Shown here: positions 8,335-15,781 of the stretch, piece after piece
How the letters are laid out: each line of letters starts with the position of its first letter
Numbering within the stretch: the stretch's first letter is position 1
DNA from: Actinomycetota bacterium
Lineage (GTDB): Bacteria > Actinomycetota > Actinomycetes > Streptosporangiales > Streptosporangiaceae
Length of the DNA: 32,831 nt
Assembly: GCA_003164955.1 (NCBI GenBank)
Contig: PLRW01000138.1
Coordinates: 1-32,831 of the forward strand
Direction of reading: 5' to 3'
The notes under the pieces: generated by a model
What the model saw: the letters and a program-made list of their open reading frames with translations, nothing else
Told to the model about the DNA's origin: nothing
The model's database searches: none
Translations under genes and position numbers: made by a program

Positions 8335-8726
8335 CAGCCCCGCCGGAGCGCGGGCGGACAGGAGGCAATGCCGCCGTGGATGCCGTAGTGACGCGTAAGC
8401 GCCTTGAGGAGATGCTCGACGGCCTGGACCGGTCGATCGCGGTTCTCAAGGGCGAAAGCCCGGCGCCGGGCGACGGCCCGGCCAACTCGTTCGATCCCGC
8501 GGACGCGGGCGCCAACCTGTCCGAAACCGACCGGACCGAGGCGGTGCTGCATTCCGCGCAGCGGCAGCGGGGAAAGGTGGAGGCTGCGCTGCGCCGCATC
8601 AACGAGGGCACCTACGGGCTGTGCGTCGACTGCGCCAAGGCGGTACCGGAGGGGCGCCTGGAGGCCCGGCCGGACGCGTCCCGGTGTGTGGCCTGCCAGG
8701 CTAAGCACGACCGTCTCCGGCGCTAA
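8331..8726 (+). CDS. TraR/DksA-family C4 zinc-finger protein
   Basis: This 131-residue protein has a helical N-terminal part (RKRLEEMLDGLDRSIAVLKG) and a C-terminal four-cysteine zinc finger (CVDC, then CVAC after a spacer), the DksA/TraR arrangement. The conserved LSETDRTEAVLHSAQRQ helix precedes GTYGLCVDC. Relatives bind the RNA polymerase secondary channel; for short actinobacterial members the activity is not established. The GTG at 8331 overlaps the preceding stop. A second in-frame GTG at 8376, 10 bases after a GGAGG at 8361-8365, is an equally good start, which would shorten the protein by 15 residues. It converges with the methyltransferase-like gene, separated by only 20 bp. Confidence 0.88.
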   Translation: MTAPPERGRTGGNAAVDAVVTRKRLEEMLDGLDRSIAVLKGESPAPGDGPANSFDPADAGANLSETDRTEAVLHSAQRQRGKVEAALRRINEGTYGLCVDCAKAVPEGRLEARPDASRCVACQAKHDRLRR

Positions 8727-8746
8727 CGCCGGTACCGCTGCCCCCG

Positions 8747-9634
8747 CTACCGGTGACGCCGTAAACCGGTGGCGCGGGGCCGCTTGCGGGCCGAGACGAC
8801 GAGCTGGACGCCGACGGACTCGTCGGGCTCCATCGCGAGCTCCGCTTCGACCAGGCGCGACAGGCCCTTGGGGTCGCGCCGCAGGACGTGCGCGACCGTC
8901 GACGGGGAGAACACGGTCCGCGGCCGGATCCACATCACGGTGAGCCCGGCGTCCTCGAACAGCTCGCGCAGCTGCTCCGCGCCGAAGCACCGGGTGATCG
9001 TGCCGTCCGGCCAGGGGACGAGCACCACCTCGGCGTGCGGCAGGTCGGTGAGCTCGGCCCAGTGGCGCTGCTCGGCGAGCAGCGCCATCCCCAGGACCAG
9101 GGAGTCGACGCAGGCCAGCACGCGGCCGGCCGGACGCAGGACCCGGGCGATGTCCGTGATCAGGTTCTCCGCGGCGAGCTGCCGGGACAAGGTCCGGTCT
9201 TCCGCGATCAGCCCGTCAGCGCACCTGTCGCTCAGGAAACCAAGGTTCCCCGGATCGGATACCAGCCGGACAAGACGGCCAGGTCTGGGCGGCCGGATTT
9301 GCGGCCGGAGGGGCAGGGCCAGCAGTTCGCCGGGCGGTACGGGCGCGGTGGCCGCCGTGTCGGCGATCCGCAGTACGGTATGGCCGGCCGCAGCGGCTAT
9401 CCCGGCGGCGCGCGCCCGCGGTCCCGAGATGTCGACGAGCAGGCGGCTCTCGCGCGGTAGCCAGGACGTGAGCTGTGCCTCGGCTACCGCCTGGTGAAAG
9501 CGCCAGTACGGCGACAGTGACCCGGGATCGCCGACGGCCGTGGCGCTGGCCGAAGGCCTCACCGTGACTCCTGCCGTGGCTGCGGCCCCCCAAGCCGCAT
9601 GGGTGTGGTCTTGGTATTCCCCGCTCGGGCCCAT
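8747..9634 (-). CDS. class I SAM-dependent methyltransferase-like protein
   Basis: This 295-residue soluble protein resembles class I methyltransferases. The region [28 protein letters not shown] (about residues 65-92) corresponds to motif I and the following acidic strand end, though the usual glycine-rich GxGxG is replaced by [30 protein letters not shown] (about 157-177) matches the post-motif helix and strand, and [17 protein letters not shown] is a typical late motif. The altered motif I leaves catalytic activity uncertain; it may bind SAM weakly or not at all. The gene is divergent from sigR. Substrate is unknown. The ATG start is preceded by a GGTGAGG stretch that lies close to the codon. 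Confidence 0.68.
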   Translation of the reverse strand: MGPSGEYQDHTHAAWGAAATAGVTVRPSASATAVGDPGSLSPYWRFHQAVAEAQLTSWLPRESRLLVDISGPRARAAGIAAAAGHTVLRIADTAATAPVPPGELLALPLRPQIRPPRPGRLVRLVSDPGNLGFLSDRCADGLIAEDRTLSRQLAAENLITDIARVLRPAGRVLACVDSLVLGMALLAEQRHWAELTDLPHAEVVLVPWPDGTITRCFGAEQLRELFEDAGLTVMWIRPRTVFSPSTVAHVLRRDPKGLSRLVEAELAMEPDESVGVQLVVSARKRPRATGLRRHR

Positions 9635-9741
9635 TCCTCACCTGCCTGACGAACCTCGTGTCCGGAGAGCCGCCCACCGCGTTCCGGACGAGCCGCGAAC
9701 GCCGTCCCCTGGCCGCCGCGCAGTTAGTCCCCCTTGGCGAC

Positions 9742-9767
9742 GGAATGACGGCGGCCAGCGCCGTGTT
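9742..9767 (+). promoter_or_regulatory. SigR-type autoregulatory promoter
   Basis: GGAAT at 9742-9746 is followed by exactly 18 bases and then GTT at 9765-9767, the established SigR/SigH consensus (GGAAT-N18-GTT). It lies upstream of the SigR-like gene itself, consistent with autoregulation. The expected transcript start would fall within a few bases of 9774-9777, which is where an ATG in frame with sigR lies. Confidence 0.75.
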
Positions 9768-9974
9768 CTAGGGCGTATGCCAGTAGCTTGTGGCGCACGA
9801 CCGGCCAGCTTCGCCAGCGGCCCGGCCCCCTTTCCCGGCCACGCGGCCAGCTTGCAGGATATTGCCGCCGGCTCCTCGCGGCCGGCCGGGAAACGCGGTA
9901 CGGGGACCCTGCGAACTGACCCGGGACAGCGCGGCCATGTATCCTCCCGGCCATACGGTCTTCACGGATCGGCC

Positions 9975-10634
9975 ATGCTTAATCCCGAGGAGGTGGGTCC
10001 CGTCCCGGAGACACTCGAGCAGCGCGATGAACGGTTCGAGCAGGACGTTCTGCCGTATCTGGATCAGCTGTACTCCGCCGGGCTCCGCATGACCCGTAAC
10101 CCGGCGGACGCCGAGGACCTCGTGCAGGAGACGTTCGCCAAGGCGTACGCCTCTTTTCACCAGTTCCAGCCGGGCACGAACCTCAAGGCGTGGCTGTTCC
10201 GCATCCTCACGAACACCTTCATCAACACCTACCGGAAGCGGCAGCGGGAACCGCAGCGCTCCGGGGCCGAGGAGGTGGAGGACTGGCAGCTGGCCCGGGC
10301 CGCCTCGCACACCTCGGGCGGCCTGAAGTCCGCCGAGGCGGAGGCGCTGGAGCGGCTGCCCGACTCTGACATCAAGCGGGCTCTGCAGGCGCTGCCCGAA
10401 GAGTTCCGCATCGCGGTCTACCTGGCCGACGTGGAAGGCTTCGCGTACAAGGAGATCGCCGACATCATGGGAACGCCGATCGGCACGGTGATGTCGCGCC
10501 TGCACCGGGGGCGCCGGCAGTTGCGTGACATGCTCCAGGACTACGCGGCCGAGCGCGGCCTGGTCCGGTCGGGGTCCGGATCTGACTCCGTGGCATCGGC
10601 TGCGGGCCGCGAGCCCGGGGAGGAAACCCGATGA
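9975..10634 (+). CDS. sigR: ECF RNA polymerase sigma factor of SigR/SigH type
   Basis: This sigma factor has 219 residues with this start, comparable to S. coelicolor SigR. Region 2 is visible in [22 protein letters not shown] and [19 protein letters not shown]; region 4 in [22 protein letters not shown] and [19 protein letters not shown]. The factor directs thiol-oxidative stress genes and is held by a redox-sensitive anti-sigma factor, encoded directly after it with an ATGA overlap. The ATG at 9975 gives the standard-length protein. The frame is open upstream to an ATG at 9777, 66 codons earlier and just after a SigR-type promoter, so a longer SigR'-like isoform could be made under stress. 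The ribosome-binding site before 9975 is weak. Confidence 0.93.
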   Translation: MLNPEEVGPVPETLEQRDERFEQDVLPYLDQLYSAGLRMTRNPADAEDLVQETFAKAYASFHQFQPGTNLKAWLFRILTNTFINTYRKRQREPQRSGAEEVEDWQLARAASHTSGGLKSAEAEALERLPDSDIKRALQALPEEFRIAVYLADVEGFAYKEIADIMGTPIGTVMSRLHRGRRQLRDMLQDYAAERGLVRSGSGSDSVASAAGREPGEETR

Positions 10635-10897
10635 GCTGCGGCAAGCCGCACGAGGTGCCGTGTACCGAGGTCCTGGACCGGATCTATGCGTACCTGGACG
10701 GTGAGCTGGACGACGCCGACTGCTCGAAAGTGCGCCAGCACCTCGACGAGTGCGGGCCCTGCCTGCGCGAATACGGGCTCGAAGATGCGGTGAAGCGGCT
10801 GGTGCGCAAGCACTGCGGATGTGACCCGGCGCCCGTCGAGCTGCGCGCCAAGGTCCTCGTGCGCATCCAGGAAGTGCGTGCCCGCATCGAGTTCTGA
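10631..10897 (+). CDS. rsrA: zinc-containing, redox-sensitive anti-sigma factor RsrA
   Basis: This 88-residue protein belongs to the zinc-associated anti-sigma (ZAS) family. The signature HLDECGPC gives H37, C41 and C44, and C11 can provide the fourth zinc ligand. C3, C31, C62 and C64 are additional cysteines. This pattern closely follows S. coelicolor RsrA, in which oxidation forms disulfides, releases zinc and frees SigR. The start codon overlaps the sigR stop (ATGA), which would tie the amount of inhibitor to that of the sigma factor. The C-terminal helix ([18 protein letters not shown]) is typical. It is probably co-induced from the SigR-type promoter upstream. Confidence 0.95.
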   Translation: MSCGKPHEVPCTEVLDRIYAYLDGELDDADCSKVRQHLDECGPCLREYGLEDAVKRLVRKHCGCDPAPVELRAKVLVRIQEVRARIEF

Positions 10898-11305
10898 CCC
10901 CGTCCCGGCCGCCTGACGGCGCCGCGAACCGCTGCCGCCCGGCGCTCGCTGATCCCGGCCCGCCATCGCCGCCGGATGGAGTCCGCCGTGCCCATGATTG
11001 CCCCGGTGCCCATGATTGCCCGGGGATTGCGCAGCGCGATTCAATGTTCACGATTTGCTCACAATGAACTTTGGGCCTACGCGGATCAGTGTCGCCGGGT
11101 TACGCTGGGTTCCTGGTGCCGTGTCGGACATTCGGCTGCCCGCGTGCACCTCACGATGGTGATCCTTGATGCAGAGCCTGCCCGGTGCTGACCGGCGGGC
11201 CTGAGTCCGGGAGGGAGGCACGGGCGTGCTGCGACTAGGTATTACCTGGGGCTTACCATGCCCGGTTGTGTTAGCAGCGTCGCAGGCCCAGGGTGAGGGG
11301 GGGAA
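10898..11305. other. 408-bp spacer with an 18-bp tandem duplication
   Basis: This spacer separates rsrA from the HD-GYP gene. It contains a duplicated 18-bp unit (10987-11022), an imperfect palindrome AGGTATTACCT at 11236-11246 and a strong purine tract (GTGAGGGGGGGAA) that is the ribosome-binding site of the TTG-started gene. A promoter for the plus-strand cluster must lie here, but I cannot name a convincing -35/-10 pair. No tRNA or other RNA gene is seen. Confidence 0.5.
10987..11022. repeat. 18-bp tandem duplication
   Basis: Two adjacent copies of an 18-bp unit whose core is GTGCCCATGATTGCCC; they differ only at the first and last base. It is noncoding, in the gap after rsrA. Confidence 0.75.
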
Positions 11306-12649
11306 TTGGGCAGGCTGTCGCGGGCAACGTGGCTGTATATCGGCACAGTGGTGGCCGCCGCCGCGTTCGTAATCGCCCGCAGCCCTCACCAGGGCATCCC
11401 ATGGAGCCGTCTCGCGGTCCTCGCGGTCCTGTTTCTCGCATGTGAGTCCGTGCCGACGGCGATCACGCCGCGCCGTGTTGCGTGGTCACCCGGATATGCG
11501 GCCACGCTCGCCTCGGTTGTCCTGCTTGGCCCCTTCGGTGCGGCCCTGACCGGTGTCGTCAGCGTGTTCTCCCTGCGCCGCGGGCCCACGCCCGCGCAGC
11601 GGATCTTCAACGGCGCGATGTACGCGCTCACCGCCTACGGCGCCGGCCGGGTGTTCCTCGCCCTCGGCGGGACCGTCGGCGTTCCCACCGGTGCCTCGTT
11701 CCCCAAGATCATCGGCCCGTTCGCGGGGGCGGCCGCGGCGCACATCGTCGCGAACTACGGGCTCGTGGCCGGCGTGCTGTGGCTCACCAGCGGCACCGAC
11801 CGGTCCCAGGCGCGCGGCCGTGGCGTGGTCGACCTGCGGCTGCCGCTGCCGGACTTCGGGTTCGCCGTCTTCGGGCTGCTGATCGCCGCGCTGTGGAGTG
11901 TCGTCGGGCCGTTCGCCGCCATCCTGGTGCTGATCCCGCTGTACGTGGCGCGCTGGGCGATCGCCCAGTTCGCCAACCAGCAACGTGCCTACGAGGCCAC
12001 GCTGCGCGTGCTCTGCCAGGCGGTGGAAACCAAGGACTTCTACACCCGGGGCCACAGCGAGCGCGTGTCGAGAGGGTCGGTCATGATCGCCCGCGCGATC
12101 GGGATGCGGCCCGAGCGGGTGGAGGCCATCCGGTTCGCGGGCATGCTGCACGACGTGGGCAAGCTGGGGGTGCCGACCAAGGTCCTGCAGAAGACGGGCA
12201 ACCTGACCGAAGAGGAATACGCCGCGATCCAGCTGCATCCGTTGTGCGGGCTGGAGGTCATCCGGGAGATCGGCTTCCTGGACGAGGCACTGGCCGGCAT
12301 CATGCACCACCACGAGCGGATCGACGGCCGAGGCTATCCGATGGGCCTGGCGGGCGACGAGATTCCCGAGTTCGCCCGGGTGCTGGCGGTGGCGGACGCC
12401 TTCGACTGCATGACCTCCACCCGTTCCTACCGGGGTGCCCGCTCGCTCGGCGAAGCCATCACCGAGCTGCGCCGCTGCGCTGGCAGCCAATTCGATCCGG
12501 TCTTCGTCGGCGCCCTGATCGCCGCGGTCGAACGCGAGGGCTGGCAGACCCCTGATGTCCCGGTGCCGCCGCCGGGTGAGCCGGCCACGGCGGCCGCGCA
12601 CGATCACGACGATCCCGTCGTGCCGCTCCGCGTGATGGGGCGCCGCTGA
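11306..12649 (+). CDS. membrane-anchored HD-GYP domain protein
   Basis: This 447-residue protein has a membrane part (residues about 8-225) with roughly six hydrophobic segments, for example TWLYIGTVVAAAAFVIA and FAAILVLIPLYVARWAIA. A cytoplasmic HD-GYP domain follows: H250 in GHSERVSR, HDVGK at 282-286, H311, HHERID at 335-340 and GRGYP at 341-345. All metal ligands and the GYP motif are intact, so it should be an active phosphodiesterase. Family substrates are cyclic dinucleotides, but the natural one is not shown here. The TTG start follows a very strong purine-rich ribosome-binding site. A second, degenerate relative starts 14 bp downstream, which suggests that they act as a pair. Confidence 0.92.
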   Translation: MGRLSRATWLYIGTVVAAAAFVIARSPHQGIPWSRLAVLAVLFLACESVPTAITPRRVAWSPGYAATLASVVLLGPFGAALTGVVSVFSLRRGPTPAQRIFNGAMYALTAYGAGRVFLALGGTVGVPTGASFPKIIGPFAGAAAAHIVANYGLVAGVLWLTSGTDRSQARGRGVVDLRLPLPDFGFAVFGLLIAALWSVVGPFAAILVLIPLYVARWAIAQFANQQRAYEATLRVLCQAVETKDFYTRGHSERVSRGSVMIARAIGMRPERVEAIRFAGMLHDVGKLGVPTKVLQKTGNLTEEEYAAIQLHPLCGLEVIREIGFLDEALAGIMHHHERIDGRGYPMGLAGDEIPEFARVLAVADAFDCMTSTRSYRGARSLGEAITELRRCAGSQFDPVFVGALIAAVEREGWQTPDVPVPPPGEPATAAAHDHDDPVVPLRVMGRR

Positions 12650-12663
12650 CGTGCGAGACCCTC

Positions 12664-14025
12664 GTGAGCGTTAGTCGGGACCGGCTAGCGACCACGGGCC
12701 TGCAGACCCGTTCGCACCGGGCGGGCGGTCACGGCCAGCGGCTGCTCGTCGCGGCGTCGGGCCTGCTCGCCGTGGGCTGTATCGCGCAGTCGGTCGCCAC
12801 CGGCGTGGTGGCCGCCCGCAGCGCGATCGCCTTCGCGGCCCTGATCGCGCTGGGTGAGCTGCTCCGGCTCAACCTTCCCGGGGACCGCGAGGCCGCGCCG
12901 ATCGGGACGGCCTGCGCGCTCGCGTATGCCCTGCTGATCCGGGTGGGATCGTCTCCCGCCCGGCATTCGGCGTTCCAGGTCGTCGCGGTCACCGCCGTCG
13001 GCATGGCGCTCGGCGTGCTCCCGCACCTGGCCGTGGGACGCCCGGCCCGGACCGCCGGCATGGCGTCGCGGCTGCTCGCAGTGGCCTGCACCGCCTTCGT
13101 CTTCCGCCCGCTGGCCGGCACCGGCAACATCGTCCGGCACTGGTGGGCGGCGCTGGCCGTGATGACGGTGCTGGTCACGGTGGCCTGGCTGGTCGACGTG
13201 GTCATCGCCGCGTGCACCCGGGCGGACACGCTGCGGGGCAGATTGTGGGTCACGTTCACCGACGAGCTTCGCGTCCAGGGCCTCCTCGGGGTGGCCGTCG
13301 GTGCCTCGGCCCTGCTGATCGCGTTCGCCGCCGAGGCCATGGGCCTGGTCGCGGTGGCCGTATTCCTGGCGCCGCTGCTCGTCACGCAGGTCGCCTTCCG
13401 CCGGTACGCCGGGATCCGCGCCACCTACCTGCAGACGGTGCGCGCGCTGGCGCGGGTGACGGAGATCGGCGGCTACGTCGAGACCGGTCACGCGGACCGG
13501 GTCAGCCGGCTCGCCGTCGCGGTCGGCCGGGAGCTCGGGATGGCCGAGCCCGAACTGCTGGAGCTGCAGTACGCCGCGCTGGTCCACGACATCGGGCAGC
13601 TTTCGCTGCAGGACCCGATCCCGGGCGGGGCCACGGTCCTGGTCTCCCCGGAGGATCAGCGGCGGATCGCGGAGCTGGGTGCCGAGGTCATCCAGCAGGC
13701 CACCATGCTGGACAGCGTGGCCGAGATCGTGCGCCGCCAGAGCGATCCGTGCGGGGGCACGTCCCGGTGCCCTTCCGGTCCGCTGCCCGGCACCGCCCCC
13801 GGCGAGGATACGGACGCGGGCGAACGGCCGGCCAGGCCGCCGCTGAGCAGCCGCATCATCCGGGCCGTCAACGCCTTCGACGACCTCGTGGGCAGTTCCG
13901 CCGATCCGGCGCGGGCCGCGGCGGTGCTGGACCGGCTCCGGCTGGACACCAGCGCCGAGTACGATCCCGCGGTCGTCGCCGCGCTCGGCCGCATCATCAC
14001 CCGGCTGTCGGTGGTCTCCGGCTGA
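12664..14025 (+). CDS. membrane protein with degenerate HD domain
   Basis: This 453-residue protein repeats the layout of the preceding one: hydrophobic segments over residues about 27-245, then an HD domain with GHADRVSR (H276) and HDIGQ (308-312). The Lys after HD is replaced by Gln, the downstream HHE/GYP signature is absent, and the corresponding region is a Pro/Gly/Cys-rich insert (SDPCGGTSRCPSGPLPG). Metal binding and catalysis are therefore likely lost. The GTG start lies 14 bp after the active homologue, so this looks like a duplicated gene turned into a sensor or regulatory subunit; that is inference. It ends 19 bp before the biotin carboxylase gene, so it may be cotranscribed with it. 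Confidence 0.85.
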   Translation: MSVSRDRLATTGLQTRSHRAGGHGQRLLVAASGLLAVGCIAQSVATGVVAARSAIAFAALIALGELLRLNLPGDREAAPIGTACALAYALLIRVGSSPARHSAFQVVAVTAVGMALGVLPHLAVGRPARTAGMASRLLAVACTAFVFRPLAGTGNIVRHWWAALAVMTVLVTVAWLVDVVIAACTRADTLRGRLWVTFTDELRVQGLLGVAVGASALLIAFAAEAMGLVAVAVFLAPLLVTQVAFRRYAGIRATYLQTVRALARVTEIGGYVETGHADRVSRLAVAVGRELGMAEPELLELQYAALVHDIGQLSLQDPIPGGATVLVSPEDQRRIAELGAEVIQQATMLDSVAEIVRRQSDPCGGTSRCPSGPLPGTAPGEDTDAGERPARPPLSSRIIRAVNAFDDLVGSSADPARAAAVLDRLRLDTSAEYDPAVVAALGRIITRLSVVSG

Positions 14026-14044
14026 CGGGCCTTATGCTGCTCGG

Positions 14045-15397
14045 GTGCTTGATTCAGTACTGGTGGCGAACCGTGGCGAAATCGCCCGGCGCGTCATCCG
14101 CACCGCGCGCCGGATGGGCATCGCGACCGTCGCCGTCTACTCGGTGGCCGACGAGGATCTCCCGTACGTGCGGGAGGCCGATCAGGCGGTCCTGATCGGC
14201 CCGGCCCCGCCCGCGCAGAGCTATCTGGACGCCGAGGCCATCCTCCGGGCCGCCCGGCAGTGCAGGGCCAGCGCCATCCATCCCGGCTACGGCTTCCTGG
14301 CCGAGCGGGCCTCCTTCGCGCGCCAGGTGATTGCGGCCGGGCTGACCTGGGTCGGGCCGTCCCCGGAGGCCATCGAGCAGATGGGGGACAAGATCCGCGC
14401 GCGTAACCTGATGGCCGCGGCGGGGGTACCGGTCTCCCCGGGCAGCACCGAACCCGTGCTGGACGAGGACACCGCCGTCGCCGAGGCGGAACGGATCGGC
14501 TACCCGGTCATGGTCAAGGCGGCCGGCGGGGGCGGCGGGATCGGGATGAGCGCAGCCTCCGGCGAGGCCGAACTGCGGGCCGCGTTCGCGACGGCCCGAT
14601 CCCGGGCGGAGCGTTTCTTCGGTCATCCGGACATTCTCATCGAGCGCTACGTCCCGCGCGCCCGGCACGTCGAGGTGCAGATCCTGGGACTGGCCGATGG
14701 CCGGGTCATCGCGCTCGGCGAGCGGGACTGCTCGGTGCAGCGCCGGCACCAGAAGGTCGCGGAGGAAACGCCGTCCCCGGGCGTGGGCCCCGACCTGCGG
14801 ATGAGGATGCTGGCGGCGGCCGTACGGGCCGGCGAGGCGGTCGGGTACCGGGGCGCCGGCACGGTCGAATGCCTGGTCGACGCGGACACCGGGGATTTCA
14901 TCTTCCTGGAGATGAACACCCGTCTCCAGGTCGAGCACCCGGTCACCGAACTGGTCACCGGCATCGATCTGGTCGAGCAGCAGTTCCTGATCGCGGCCGG
15001 CGAGGACGTGTCGTTCGGCCCGCCGGCCGCGTCCTTGTCCGTCCCGGCCCGCGGCCACGCGATCGAGCTGCGCGTGTACGCCGAGGATCCGGTGCGGTTC
15101 CTGCCCGGTCCGGGCCGGATCACCGAGTGGGCGCAGCCGTCGGGCGAGGGCATCCGCGTGGACGCGGGCTACGCCGCGGGCAACACCGTGACGCCGTTCT
15201 ATGACCCGCTGCTGGCCAAGCTGTGCACGTACGGGGCCACCCGGGCCGAGGCGGTGGCGCGCGCCCGGGACGCGGTGGCGGCGTTCCGTATCGCCGGGCC
15301 GAAGACCAATCTGGCCTTTCACGCCGACCTGCTGGCCAGCCCCCAGTTCGCCAGCGGCGACTACGACACGTCTCTGGTGGCCCGGCTGCGGCCCTGA
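14045..15397 (+). CDS. biotin carboxylase subunit
   Basis: This 450-residue ATP-grasp enzyme carboxylates the biotin of a carrier protein with bicarbonate and ATP. The N-terminal domain (VLVANRGEIARR), the ATP-grasp loop AAGGGGGIGMS (159-169), the GERDCSVQRRHQK segment (225-237) and EMNTRLQVEHPVTE (289-302) are all intact, and the length matches AccC rather than the longer AccA3/PccA fusions with built-in carrier. A separate carrier gene follows 70 bp downstream. No carboxyltransferase lies in the window, so the acyl-CoA or other acceptor is unknown. GTG start; the next in-frame start would lose the first strand. Confident at family level, not on substrate. Confidence 0.93.
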   Translation: MLDSVLVANRGEIARRVIRTARRMGIATVAVYSVADEDLPYVREADQAVLIGPAPPAQSYLDAEAILRAARQCRASAIHPGYGFLAERASFARQVIAAGLTWVGPSPEAIEQMGDKIRARNLMAAAGVPVSPGSTEPVLDEDTAVAEAERIGYPVMVKAAGGGGGIGMSAASGEAELRAAFATARSRAERFFGHPDILIERYVPRARHVEVQILGLADGRVIALGERDCSVQRRHQKVAEETPSPGVGPDLRMRMLAAAVRAGEAVGYRGAGTVECLVDADTGDFIFLEMNTRLQVEHPVTELVTGIDLVEQQFLIAAGEDVSFGPPAASLSVPARGHAIELRVYAEDPVRFLPGPGRITEWAQPSGEGIRVDAGYAAGNTVTPFYDPLLAKLCTYGATRAEAVARARDAVAAFRIAGPKTNLAFHADLLASPQFASGDYDTSLVARLRP

Positions 15398-15466
15398 TCA
15401 TGGTCCCGGGACAATGGACAGGCACCGGGGCCGGCGGCGGCGCCCGGATGAGGAAGGGAGCAACCG

Positions 15467-15679
15467 GTGGCGGAGGTCCGAGCGGAGATGGTCGCGAACG
15501 TCTGGAAGGTGGTCGCGGCGGAGGGCCAGCAGCTCGAAGCCGGTGACACCCTGGTGATCCTGGAGTCGATGAAAATGGAGATCCCGGTGCTCGCGGAGGA
15601 GGCCGGCACGCTATCCAAGCTGCACGTGGCCGAGGGAGACGTGGTGCAGGAGGGCGACCTGATCGCGGTGCTCGGCTGA
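15467..15679 (+). CDS. stand-alone biotin/lipoyl carrier protein (70 aa)
   Basis: This is a minimal carrier domain of 70 residues with the biotin site ESMKME (K36), flanking beta strands and a matching second half (LHVAEGDVVQEGDLIAVL). It lacks the N-terminal extension of classical AccB, so it is a free-standing swinging arm. The GTG start has a good ribosome-binding site (AGGAAGGGAG). It follows the biotin carboxylase on the same strand and is the natural partner. Met flanking Lys on both sides indicates biotin rather than lipoate. BioF and BioD lie a few kilobases away, but on the other strand. Confidence 0.92.
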   Translation: MAEVRAEMVANVWKVVAAEGQQLEAGDTLVILESMKMEIPVLAEEAGTLSKLHVAEGDVVQEGDLIAVLG

Positions 15680-15680
15680 G

Positions 15681-15704
15681 GCCGGTGCCGGTGCCGGTGC
15701 CGGT
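15681..15704. repeat. hexanucleotide tandem repeat (GCCGGT)x4
   Basis: Four perfect copies of GCCGGT start immediately after the carrier-protein stop codon; a fifth, imperfect copy follows. It is noncoding and would be prone to slippage. Confidence 0.8.
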
Positions 15705-15743
15705 GCCCGGGGGAGGCGCTGCGCTCGGCGGAGGCCAGTGGCC

Positions 15744-15781
15744 CGCTCGACGCCCGGCGCTCAGACGCCGGTCGTCGAGCG
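15744..15781. terminator. 16-bp stem hairpin between convergent genes
   Basis: CGCTCGACGCCCGGCG (15744-15759) and CGCCGGTCGTCGAGCG (15766-15781) are inverted repeats with one mismatch and a 6-base loop. The loop holds the stop codon of the minus-strand ThDP gene. No T-run follows on either strand, so it would be a non-canonical, possibly bidirectional terminator. Confidence 0.5.
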
